Assembly (NCBI RefSeq): GCF_021222645.1
Contig: NZ_CP089520.1
Coordinates: 434,001-498,000 of the forward strand
DNA length: 64,000 nt
Reading direction: 5' to 3'
From: Candidatus Nanosynbacter sp. HMT-352
GTDB taxonomy: Bacteria; Patescibacteriota; Saccharimonadia; Saccharimonadales; Saccharimonadaceae
Shown here: in pieces, positions 54,456-62,605 of the stretch
How positions within the stretch are numbered: the first letter of the stretch is position 1
Layout of the letters: the number at the start of each line of letters is the position of its first letter
Translations under genes and position numbers: made by a program
Notes under the pieces: generated by a model
What the model was told of the DNA's origin: nothing
Seen by the model: the letters and a program-made list of their open reading frames with translations, nothing else
Databases searched by the model: none

Positions 54456-54887
54456 TTAACAGCCTGTACCAATTGTTCGCTCTTCTACAGTGTCCTTTGA
54501 GAAGTTGTAGTACTTAACTTTAGCACCCTTATTGCCTGTACATGGCGCATACTCAACAGTATTAGCTTCTGTAGGAGCAGTACCGGCAGCGAGAGAACCT
54601 CCAGTAGGAGCCTTAACTGTATTTGCATCTAGGTAGTATGGTTCGCCAGAATCAGCAGTATTTGTTAAGACTGACAAGTTGGTTGGATAGCTACTCTTTG
54701 CTGTGTTGTATAGCTCAGCTTTCTTAGCAACAGCGTCAGCAGCAGATTTAGCAGCAGATGTCTTTGCTTGGTTTTGCAAACCGTTGTATGCAACCAAAGA
54801 AACAACTGTCAAAATTGCAATGATCACGATAACGATCAAAAGCTCAACTAATGTAAAACCTTGATTTTTGATATTCTTTGTAGTCAC
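54456..54887 (-). CDS. pilA: type IV major pilin (PilA-like)
   Basis: A 143-residue prepilin. The leader MTTKNIKNQG is cut before FTLVELLIVIVIIAILTVVS (Glu5 present). The C-terminal part ends with a Cys pair (YAPCTGNKG to IGTGC), a typical disulfide-bonded D-region. GTG start; GGGGG lies about 11 nt upstream. It is 78 nt downstream of the minor pilin operon and may have a separate transcript. Short alpha-1 and Ala/Lys-rich helix AKTSAAKSAADAVAKKAEL follow the pattern of Gram-positive-type pilins. Confidence 0.93.
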   Translation of the reverse strand: MTTKNIKNQGFTLVELLIVIVIIAILTVVSLVAYNGLQNQAKTSAAKSAADAVAKKAELYNTAKSSYPTNLSVLTNTADSGEPYYLDANTVKAPTGGSLAAGTAPTEANTVEYAPCTGNKGAKVKYYNFSKDTVEERTIGTGC

Positions 54888-54965
54888 GATAATGTGCCCC
54901 CTAAATTGTTAGTTTGATTTGTAACTTGATAATACTACAACGCTTTTAAAAGCGCAAGCGTTTTT

Positions 54966-56720
54966 TTAATATATATATCGATTTTGTACCGGACGAAGGA
55001 ATAAAGACTCTGTTGGACTAAACCTATTATTCTCACTACCTGAAGTTCCGTCACCAATCTGCCCATTATCATTCAATCCCCAACAGTAGGAGCGCTTATT
55101 CGACATAATTGCACAGCCGCGGTTTGCCCCAGCAGACAAACTCACTACACGCTCAGAGGGAGGTAGTCCATCCGCACCAACGTGCACCAGTTTAGGCCCA
55201 AATGAATGTGAAGTGCTTTTTTCATTCGCCCCCAATTGTCCCATCTCATTACTCCCCCAACAATAGACTTTCTTGGTGCCGCCAACATTCATCAAGGCGC
55301 AAGAATGAGCAATACCAACTTCAACCTGCAGCGCCACTCCAGGTAAGCCATGGACTTCCTTCGGCTCAATATGCTTCTTAGGGTTACCGCTCCCTGGAGA
55401 TCCAGATTGACCAAGCCCAGCACCGCCCCAGCAATATACTCTGCCTGCATTGGCGATAGCACAGGTGTGAGTTACATAATTAGGATCTTTTGTCCACCAA
55501 TATCCATCCTGAGATATATCAATCACATCTTCCAGCCCCTTAACTCGAGTAGCTCGACTATACTTATCACCAGCTACTGGACCAACGCCCAGTTGCCCAA
55601 ACCTAGCCTGCCCCCAACAGTAAGCCCTTTTTTCGGTAGTTATAACACACATAGTCCGTGAACGAGATCCGCCAGTCGACAACTTAGTAGCAGAATAATT
55701 ATTAGGAATACCGTTATGTCCGCCCGAATTAATCATCGCTGGTGCTGAGCTATGGCCGGGACTACCTGGACTACCGTAACCCAACTGCCCCCAGTCATTT
55801 CCGCCCCAGCAGTACACCTTACCTGATGCAATAGCGCACGAAGTATCACCCGTCCCTCCAATTGCGCTAATTTTATCTCCAGAAAAATCCGAGATTGCAG
55901 CCGAGCCAACAACCTTAATCTCAATCGGTACTGGAGAATAGCTACCCCCAAAATCACTATTACCCAATTGTCCGGATCTATTATCGCCCCAACAATATAT
56001 TCTCCTGCCAGTACTTGATTTAGTTAACACGCAACTATGATGCTGTGCTGTAAAAATATCGATAATTTCACCATTTTTCATATCGCCAATAGAGCGAACT
56101 TTTACTGGGATATTGGAGTTGTGAGTAGTTCCATCTCCTAATTGGCCCTTATCATTACTACCCCAGCACCACACATTATTTGATAAAATCGCACACGTAC
56201 GATTAGTACCACTTACCGTACGTGTTGCATCAATGTCAGCTGGCCAAGTGACCGATTTTTTTACAACGGCAGTATAAGTTTTTAAGACTGTGCCACTACC
56301 ATTTGTTATTTCAACGCGACCAATAGATGAAATTTGAGCGGTAGCAGCTGACAAGGCTGCACTTTTAGTTGACGCTTCCAAATCACCGACTTCAAAAGTT
56401 GTTCTTAGTTTACTATTCTCAAATACATATCTATTACCAGGGAAATCTACAGCTCCCTTGCAATTGGTTTCTGGACGAAGTGAACCAATTCCGCCAGGAA
56501 CTGAGCCCCATGATTGCTCAGCTCCATTGATATCTAAACAAGCATTGGCGTAAGCCGTACCCGCCTCACCAGCCTCTTGGGCTAATTTATAATAGTACTC
56601 CTCCTGAGAGTAAATATACGATTGAGTCACGACCCTCATAGCACCAGCCAAAAGCGCCAATATAAAAGTGCTCATAAGGATAATCAACACCAAGGAATAG
56701 CCATTTTTTCGTTGAATCAT
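54966..56720 (-). CDS. GspK/PilX-like minor pilin carrying a seven-repeat RCC1 beta-propeller (candidate pilus-tip adhesin)
   Basis: A 584-residue protein. The N-terminus NGYSLVLIILMSTFILALLAG is prepilin-like but lacks Glu5, as GspK and PilX-type tip subunits do. Residues about 30-165 form a pilin-like body. Residues about 168-575 hold seven RCC1 repeats, each of the form C-(A/V)-I...(Y/W)CWG.N..GQLG with a Cys pair: CAILSNNVWCWGSNDKGQLG, CVLTK.., CAIASGKVYCWGGNDWGQLG, CVITTEKRAYCWG, CAIANAGRVYCWG, CALMNVGG.., CAIMSNKRSYCWGLNDNGQ. Seven is the number of blades in a closed RCC1 propeller. Its start overlaps the PilW-like stop by 4 nt (ATGA). Tip location and binding role are inferred. Confidence 0.88.
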   Translation of the reverse strand: MIQRKNGYSLVLIILMSTFILALLAGAMRVVTQSYIYSQEEYYYKLAQEAGEAGTAYANACLDINGAEQSWGSVPGGIGSLRPETNCKGAVDFPGNRYVFENSKLRTTFEVGDLEASTKSAALSAATAQISSIGRVEITNGSGTVLKTYTAVVKKSVTWPADIDATRTVSGTNRTCAILSNNVWCWGSNDKGQLGDGTTHNSNIPVKVRSIGDMKNGEIIDIFTAQHHSCVLTKSSTGRRIYCWGDNRSGQLGNSDFGGSYSPVPIEIKVVGSAAISDFSGDKISAIGGTGDTSCAIASGKVYCWGGNDWGQLGYGSPGSPGHSSAPAMINSGGHNGIPNNYSATKLSTGGSRSRTMCVITTEKRAYCWGQARFGQLGVGPVAGDKYSRATRVKGLEDVIDISQDGYWWTKDPNYVTHTCAIANAGRVYCWGGAGLGQSGSPGSGNPKKHIEPKEVHGLPGVALQVEVGIAHSCALMNVGGTKKVYCWGSNEMGQLGANEKSTSHSFGPKLVHVGADGLPPSERVVSLSAGANRGCAIMSNKRSYCWGLNDNGQIGDGTSGSENNRFSPTESLFLRPVQNRYIY

Positions 56721-57571
56721 AGGTTATTTATCTTTCGTATTGTTAAGGTTTGTGAATCAGAAACTTGCTTGCTAGGTGATTGAATTGTCAGGGTAATTTC
56801 TACATTATCCGCGCCATCAAGAGCTTTCTTATCGCTATCTGGAGCGTCACTATTTTTGCTTATCAGTGTTTTTCCATCATAGTAATTAATCTTAAACTCC
56901 GAAACTCCGGTCGCCAAAATCGAATCCTCACGAAGCTTCATTGCTCGATCTTTAAACTTATCAGCATCAAGACTGTTCATACAAAAATAGTTTACAGCAG
57001 CCCCTGAATATGGCGTTGGAGGATAACTGGAGAAATTAACTAAGTCATTATAAATAGTCCGTCGATGCAATTCTCCATTCTTCAAAAAGTATATGACTAT
57101 TTTTTTATACTTCGGCTGCTGAGTCTTATTTGCATTACAGTCAAACTTCGGAGTTCTTAGATAAACAATCTCCCTAGAATCAGCACCTCTACCCATATTT
57201 GTAGCATATTGAAGCAATATAAGTGAGTTCTTCTCGGGGTCAGTAATGGCACCGCTTGAATACGGATTACTTCTATATCCCCACTCTCTAGGTGTTGCGC
57301 CGGGAAAATTTTTATCAGTGGCAAACGTATCCTCTCCGTCGTAACTACTCACCTTAAAGCGCGAAGCTTGACGCACGTCAGTTTCAATTGCATCCATGGA
57401 ATTGTGCATTTTTCGGCTAATCTCAACTTTTGCCTTACTGATAGACGCACTTTGATTTGATGAAATTAACATCTGGCTAAATACGCCGACGACCATTGCA
57501 ATGATAACCATCACCATTGCCAATTCGACTACGGTAAAGCCCCTCTCATTAGAACGCCACATATGTCGCAT
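56717..57571 (-). CDS. type IV minor pilin, PilW/GspJ-like
   Basis: A 284-residue prepilin: leader MRHMWRSNERG then FTVVELAMVMVIIAMVVG (Glu5 present), long alpha-1 helix (SISKAKVEISRKMHNSMDAI) and a large beta body with MGRGADSREIVYLRTP and a Cys pair (KFDCNA; NYFCMN). ATG 57571 is chosen (AAGGTGG 3 nt upstream); the frame extends to 57616 inside the previous gene. Overlaps the PilV-like gene by 23 nt and the RCC1 gene by 4 nt. Confidence 0.88.
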   Translation of the reverse strand: MRHMWRSNERGFTVVELAMVMVIIAMVVGVFSQMLISSNQSASISKAKVEISRKMHNSMDAIETDVRQASRFKVSSYDGEDTFATDKNFPGATPREWGYRSNPYSSGAITDPEKNSLILLQYATNMGRGADSREIVYLRTPKFDCNANKTQQPKYKKIVIYFLKNGELHRRTIYNDLVNFSSYPPTPYSGAAVNYFCMNSLDADKFKDRAMKLREDSILATGVSEFKINYYDGKTLISKNSDAPDSDKKALDGADNVEITLTIQSPSKQVSDSQTLTIRKINNL

Positions 57572-57998
57572 GTACCACCTTCTTTCCACTACCCACGCCA
57601 GAGCTTGGCAATCCATATTCTACAATAGACTCCACTTTAATCGGCATCCCCAGGCTAACTGTTCCACTCTTACATCCATATGGTGCTGAAGCATATATTT
57701 GTTGCCTAACTACTCCGGGTAGCCCATCGACATTACCAGTAGTTGTCGTAACTTCATACCTAGTATTTGACGACGTCGTGTTGCACTTAAACCAAGACGG
57801 AGCGGAATCATTCGCGTAACGACGCATATTATTATACGCCAGAAGACTTGCCTTGTTGTACTGGGCATTCATGACTGATATTTGGCTAACTTGTGACTGC
57901 ATACTCAAAATAACAATCAAAAAAATACTAATTACAACCAACGTCACCGCTACCTCAACAATAGTAAATCCATCGCTTTTTCCCACTAGTCGCGCCAT
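57549..57998 (-). CDS. type IV minor pilin, PilV/GspI-like
   Basis: A 149-residue prepilin: MARLVGKSDG then FTIVEVAVTLVVISIFLIVI with Glu5, an alpha-1 extension ending at MNAQYNKASLLAYNNM, and a short beta domain with a Cys pair (WFKCNT; YGCKSG). The start overlaps the end of the first minor pilin by 13 nt. Confidence 0.88.
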   Translation of the reverse strand: MARLVGKSDGFTIVEVAVTLVVISIFLIVILSMQSQVSQISVMNAQYNKASLLAYNNMRRYANDSAPSWFKCNTTSSNTRYEVTTTTGNVDGLPGVVRQQIYASAPYGCKSGTVSLGMPIKVESIVEYGLPSSGVGSGKKVVHATYVAF

Positions 57999-58471
57999 AT
58001 ACTATCCACCTTTTTTTCTATTCCCGTCAAACGCTCTCTATAAATAATACTGTATTTAGTGCAAGTTGCCGCTACTAAGTCAGATATAGGACCAGAAGCT
58101 GGCTTCGTACAATCTCCATCATCTATATTAGACGCCTCATATAATAGCTCACCATGATTTCCGCCAGCCCAGTCGCTCCGATTACATTTAACCATTTCTT
58201 TTTTCAATGAATCACCGCCCATAATAGATGTAAAATTTTTAATCAAGTCTCTGCACGATGGATATTCATGACCAATACGACTGACGCTATTGTATTTATA
58301 ATATCGTTCCAACTTCAGCGATAACGTGGCAACATTGGCACGCTGACGTTCATCTCTGGTTTGATTTAAAAACCTATCACCACCAACCAAAGTAATTCCA
58401 GCCAAAATAGACACAACTACAACAATTATCATCATCTCCATTAGCGTATAGCCACCCATCCCACGATTCAT
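57986..58471 (-). CDS. type IV minor pilin, GspH/FimT- or PilE-like
   Basis: A 161-residue prepilin: MNRGMGG then YTLMEMMIIVVVVSILAGI with Glu5. The body has four cysteines (YPSCRDL, MVKCNRS, DGDCTKP, AATCTKY). ATG 58471 is chosen because TACAAT ends 6 nt upstream; an upstream in-frame start at 58489 would lie before the transcript. First gene of the four-gene minor pilin operon. Confidence 0.88.
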   Translation of the reverse strand: MNRGMGGYTLMEMMIIVVVVSILAGITLVGGDRFLNQTRDERQRANVATLSLKLERYYKYNSVSRIGHEYPSCRDLIKNFTSIMGGDSLKKEMVKCNRSDWAGGNHGELLYEASNIDDGDCTKPASGPISDLVAATCTKYSIIYRERLTGIEKKVDSIWRD

Positions 58472-58509
58472 ATCAATATTGTAGCGCAAATCTACAAAAA
58501 AGCATATGC

Positions 58510-59538
58510 TTATTGTTGAGAAAGTTCTAGCGGCTCTTGCTCGATTTTTATACCGAACTTATCAAAGACAATTTGCACAATTTCCTCACGAATCGCTGCC
58601 AAGTCATCATATCCCGTTGCCGAATCATTCACAAGCACCAACGCGTTCTTCTCATAAACCCGCATGCCGTGACTGCGATAACCCCTTAAGCCAGCCTTAT
58701 CTATCAGCCAACCTGTCGGGATTTTATATCTTCCGTCAGACATTGCATAATTTGGAATGTCGCTATATTCTTTTTGCAATTCTTCCAATTTCCACTTTTC
58801 AACCAATGCATTTTTGAAGAAAGAACCTGCACTTGGCAATTCCGCCGGGTCTGGCAATTTTTCCGAACGAATATTAAGAACCGCCACGCGAATCACCGAC
58901 AAGTTAACTTCACGAATATCATTTTCATCAATATATTTCTGCAAAGAAGCGTAGTATGGCGGTTTCGGCTCTGCTTTATTTAGTCGCAAAGTAATATTCA
59001 GGATGCAATATCGCCCTTTTTCCTTGTCGCGAAAAATGCTATTTCGATAAGAAAAATCACATTCGTCAGCGGAAATAGTTACAATTGTGTCGGTTTTTGA
59101 ATCGTAAGCTTCCAGACTAATCAACGTGTCAGCAATTTCTTGACCGTACGCCCCAACGTTCTGGACCGGCGCAGCTCCAGCCGTTCCAGGAATTCCCGAC
59201 ATAGCCTCAACTCCTTGAAGTCCAAGCTCAATAGCCTTCTCAACAACCTCGTCCCAGACTTCGCCCGCACCAATTTTTACATCAGTTGTTTCGTCTGTTT
59301 CAGAGATAACCTCAAAACCTTTGATCTTATTCAACAGTACGATTCCTTCAAAAACCTCGTCGTGCGTAATCACATTGCTGCCACCACCCAGCACAAAAAT
59401 CGGCAAATTTTCCTTTCGAGCATTACGATATAGCGACACAACATCACTAGCAGAATCCGCCGTCGCCATATAACGAGTCTCACCTCCCAATTTCATAGTT
59501 GTGTATTGTTTCAGTGATATATTAGTCATGACATCCAT
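58510..59538 (-). CDS. murB: UDP-N-acetylenolpyruvoylglucosamine reductase
   Basis: A 342-residue FAD enzyme that reduces the MurA product. FAD-binding FVLGGGSNVI, GIPGTAGAAPVQNVGAYGQE, ECDFSYRNSIF, catalytic Ser in PSAGSFFKN and Glu near the C-terminus (IKIEQEPLEL). The form resembles the type I enzyme of E. coli (342 aa). TGA-TATACT ends 6 nt before the ATG. Makes the second peptidoglycan step after MurA at 51.5 kb. Confidence 0.96.
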   Translation of the reverse strand: MDVMTNISLKQYTTMKLGGETRYMATADSASDVVSLYRNARKENLPIFVLGGGSNVITHDEVFEGIVLLNKIKGFEVISETDETTDVKIGAGEVWDEVVEKAIELGLQGVEAMSGIPGTAGAAPVQNVGAYGQEIADTLISLEAYDSKTDTIVTISADECDFSYRNSIFRDKEKGRYCILNITLRLNKAEPKPPYYASLQKYIDENDIREVNLSVIRVAVLNIRSEKLPDPAELPSAGSFFKNALVEKWKLEELQKEYSDIPNYAMSDGRYKIPTGWLIDKAGLRGYRSHGMRVYEKNALVLVNDSATGYDDLAAIREEIVQIVFDKFGIKIEQEPLELSQQ

Positions 59539-59576
59539 GCATCTAGTATATCATTTTACTCGACCGTCATCTATGA

Positions 59577-59582
59577 TATAAT
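59577..59582 (+). promoter_or_regulatory. tRNA-Arg(TCG) promoter (-10, extended)
   Basis: TGA-TATAAT, 10 nt before the tRNA 5' end. Confidence 0.55.
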
Positions 59583-59592
59583 AATTTCATAC

Positions 59593-59669
59593 GCACCCGT
59601 AGCTCAGCGGATTAGAGTACTTGGCTTCGAACCAAGGGGTCGCAAGTTCGAATCTTGCCGGGTGTACCA
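59593..59669 (+). tRNA. tRNA-Arg (TCG)
   Basis: 77 nt; acceptor GCACCCG/CGGGTGT with a G-T first pair, anticodon stem CTTGG/CCAAG, loop CTTCGAA giving TCG, and encoded CCA. Confidence 0.94.
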
Positions 59670-59675
59670 AAATGG

Positions 59676-59699
59676 CTCGTCATTATGACGGGTTTTTTA
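59676..59699 (+). terminator. intrinsic terminator of tRNA-Arg(TCG)
   Basis: CTCGTCA/TGACGGG stem with one G-T pair and a 3-nt loop, then TTTTTTAT. Confidence 0.8.
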
Positions 59700-59739
59700 T
59701 TTATGACTACACCATAAAAACACCAGTCGAGCGGCTGAG

Positions 59740-62190
59740 CTAACTATTCAATGGCGGATTCTGAATTCCCGACGACATTTGCGCAGATTGTGAACCTAAA
59801 ATTTGGCGAATTTGATCAGCGGTGATAATTGTAGTCGAGCCAGGCGCGACAGTTCCCGCTAGCATTTGCTTAGCGACGGTATTCTCGACAGCTCGCTGGA
59901 CGACGCGGCGCATCGGGCGAGCTCCCAATCTTGGATCATAGCCAGCCTCGACCAACAATTTCTTACCTTCCTCCTCGACCGCAACTTGAATTTTTTGCGG
60001 CGCCAAGGTCTTATTAACTCCCGCCAAAATCAAATCAACAACCTGCAACAACTCCTCTTTTCCTAGCGGACGGAACAAAACGATTTCATCAAAACGATTC
60101 AAGAATTCTGGGCGGAATAAATTAGCATTAATCAACTCGTTGATAAACGTCTGTTCGAACTGCTCCAATTGATAACCCCGCTCAATATATTCACGAATTC
60201 TATCCGCGCCAGCATTTGACGTCGCAATTACAATCGTATCGCGAAAACTAATTTCTCGGTTATTTTCATCGCGAAGTATTCCTTCGTCCAAAAGCTGCAG
60301 AAGCGTCGTCAAGACCTGTGGATGAGCCTTTTCAATTTCATCCAAAAGCACGACAGAGAACGGTCGCTTCTGAACTTGAGCAGTCAAACTCCCTGGATCT
60401 CGCGCGCCATCCGCAATTAACCTAGCCACGTCATCCGGCCTGACAAATTCGTTCAAATCCAAGCGAATCATATTGCCTTCACCGCCAAAATAAACATCCG
60501 CCAAAGCTTTCGAAAGCTCTGTTTTGCCAACACCAGTCGGACCAAGAAATAGGAATGCGCCAATCGGTCGATTCTGATTTCTAACACCTGTGCGCGCGCG
60601 GCGAATAGCGTCAGAAACAACTGTCACGGCTCGCGTTTGATTGATCATTCGCTGATGAATCAATGACTCTAAGTTTAACAATTTCTCCTTTTCGTCACTC
60701 AAAGATGCTACTGAAATTTTTATGCCAAGAGTCTTTTCAATCGCGTCATCCACAGATTGCGCGGTCACTAGCCCACCACTCGCGTAACTTGCCGCCGCTT
60801 CCAAAATTTTCAACGCCTTACCTGGCATTACTAAGTCCTGAACATAACGATCACCAACACGATATGCCTCCGCCAGCGCCTGATACATATATGTCACTTT
60901 GTGCTGCGCCTCAAATAAAACCAATTGATCGCGCATAATTTTCATAGTTTCAGGTTCATTTGACGGTTGGATCGCAATTGTATTCAAAGCATGAGCAAGC
61001 TGCGGCTTAGTCTGAGAAATTTGCAAAAATCGCTGATCGTCCATCGTTAAAATCGTCCTAAGTCTACCCGCCTCCAGAATTGGCAATAACACATTACTTA
61101 GGTCAACCGAACCAACACCTTCTTCGAAGAATAATTGCGCATTATCCAGACATAAAATCACGTTTTTCGACAGAAAAGCCTCGTTCAAAATCATCGTTAC
61201 TAGATTTTCCAATTCCCCGCGACCCGACGCCACACTAATCAACGACGACGCGTCCAACATAAAAACCTGCTGATACATCAGCGAACCAGGAACGCCTCGA
61301 TGTCCGTCAATCAGCATTTCCGCAAACGCCGACACGACAGTACTTTTTCCCGCACCATCAGCCCCAACCAGCGTAATATTCTGCCGCCCGCCAGAACTAA
61401 ACGTTTTAAGCATCTGCCCCAGCGCCTCCTCGTGCGCAGCCAACTTAGTTGTAAACGCGCCGCCAGATACACTGACGCTAATATTCTGAGCAAATCGACT
61501 CAACAGTGGCGTATAGCCAAAAGACCAATCCCTAGCAATTCCGCCAGTATTTAGCGGCTTCTCTTTATATTGGTCAATCAGTGACTTTATTCGCTCGTAC
61601 CACCGAATCGCCTCTTCGATGTCATGAAAATCGATCTTCATATTTGCCAGCAAAGAATCGTGCTGTGGCAATTGCTTTACTATCGCCGCCGCCAAAACCG
61701 CGCTAGTAATCTTCGGACTTTCCGTGCTCTGCCAAATTTCAATTGCCGCCTTCCAAATTTGCTCCGTTCGATCCGGATCGTCGACGGAAATATTGCGCAA
61801 GAAATTCGGCGTCAAACCCAGCCGCACTGCCAAAAATTGCCCAGCTCGCGTGCCTGTAATCGCCTCAGCAATATCAATCGGCGTCGGTCTGCGCGGCAAT
61901 TTGCCCAAAACGTCCGCCGCCATCACATCGTCAATCGTCTTAGGATTTTTACTAATCTCCGCAGTCTTAAGATCTTTTTCCCACCAAATCGACACCATAA
62001 TCATTGGACCACTCAGACCAAATAATAGCCAGCCAATCGCCCCGTGTTCAATCAATGACCACAAACCAAGTAGCACCATCATAATGCCAACAGCTATCGC
62101 CACGATATGCCAAGCATTGCCAAACCTTACAGAAAATCGCGCCTTCTGAGCCCGCAAACTGTCGTAATTAAATCTCGGCTCTATTTCCAT
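59740..62190 (-). CDS. membrane-tethered Clp/ClpC-type double AAA+ ATPase
   Basis: An 816-residue ATPase. Two TM segments near the N-terminus (about 22-70, AWHIVAIAVGIMMVLLGLW and GWLLFGLSGPMIMVSIW) replace the usual soluble start, then Clp-N-like helical repeats. The first AAA+ module has Walker A GADGAGKSTVV but Walker B reads VILCLDNAQLF with Asn where Glu is expected. The second has GPTGVGKTELSKAL, VVLLDEIEKAHP and the arginine-finger region FLNRFDEIVLF, plus ClpB D2 C-terminus. ATG 62190 is chosen (GGGAG 7 nt upstream); a frame to 62277 would lie inside the previous gene. Likely unfolds proteins at the membrane; partner protease unknown. Confidence 0.85.
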   Translation of the reverse strand: MEIEPRFNYDSLRAQKARFSVRFGNAWHIVAIAVGIMMVLLGLWSLIEHGAIGWLLFGLSGPMIMVSIWWEKDLKTAEISKNPKTIDDVMAADVLGKLPRRPTPIDIAEAITGTRAGQFLAVRLGLTPNFLRNISVDDPDRTEQIWKAAIEIWQSTESPKITSAVLAAAIVKQLPQHDSLLANMKIDFHDIEEAIRWYERIKSLIDQYKEKPLNTGGIARDWSFGYTPLLSRFAQNISVSVSGGAFTTKLAAHEEALGQMLKTFSSGGRQNITLVGADGAGKSTVVSAFAEMLIDGHRGVPGSLMYQQVFMLDASSLISVASGRGELENLVTMILNEAFLSKNVILCLDNAQLFFEEGVGSVDLSNVLLPILEAGRLRTILTMDDQRFLQISQTKPQLAHALNTIAIQPSNEPETMKIMRDQLVLFEAQHKVTYMYQALAEAYRVGDRYVQDLVMPGKALKILEAAASYASGGLVTAQSVDDAIEKTLGIKISVASLSDEKEKLLNLESLIHQRMINQTRAVTVVSDAIRRARTGVRNQNRPIGAFLFLGPTGVGKTELSKALADVYFGGEGNMIRLDLNEFVRPDDVARLIADGARDPGSLTAQVQKRPFSVVLLDEIEKAHPQVLTTLLQLLDEGILRDENNREISFRDTIVIATSNAGADRIREYIERGYQLEQFEQTFINELINANLFRPEFLNRFDEIVLFRPLGKEELLQVVDLILAGVNKTLAPQKIQVAVEEEGKKLLVEAGYDPRLGARPMRRVVQRAVENTVAKQMLAGTVAPGSTTIITADQIRQILGSQSAQMSSGIQNPPLNS

Positions 62191-62561
62191 ACAGAAACTC
62201 CCAATTGCCATAAAATAATTCCGATAAACGGCATCAGCGGCAGCACCAGCCACATAATAATTCCTACAATCATCCACAAAAATCGTAGCAATATCATCAA
62301 TATCCCAATAATTATCACCATAGAGCGCACCACCGCGCCAATTACCCGCGAGAACATCTTGTCAAAAAACGCAGATAGCTGCACAGATAAGTCGCCGCCA
62401 ACCGGAGCGGCTGAAATCTGGCGAAACGGATTGAATAAGGTTTTCAAAAGTAGCCCAACTGAGAAAAAATCCGCGGTTCGTAAAACTCCCAGAAAACTTT
62501 GTCGGATATATTGCAACAAGCCATTGCCGTACCACCACTGAAAGATCCCCACCAAAAACAT
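62181..62561 (-). CDS. multi-TM membrane protein, partner of the Clp-type ATPase gene
   Basis: A 126-residue membrane protein of unknown family. After MFLVGIFQWWYGNGLLQY come LLLKTLFNPFRQ, RVIGAVVRSMVIIIGILMILL and IVGIIMWLVLPLMPFIGIIL, giving about three TM segments. TGC-TACAAT ends 6 nt before ATG 62561, and a longer frame to 62612 would cross that promoter. Overlaps the ATPase start by 10 nt, so translation is coupled and the products may form one complex. Confidence 0.75.
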   Translation of the reverse strand: MFLVGIFQWWYGNGLLQYIRQSFLGVLRTADFFSVGLLLKTLFNPFRQISAAPVGGDLSVQLSAFFDKMFSRVIGAVVRSMVIIIGILMILLRFLWMIVGIIMWLVLPLMPFIGIILWQLGVSVWK

Positions 62562-62605
62562 ATTGATATTGTAGCACATCGGCTCCGCAGAGTATAATAG
62601 ACAAT

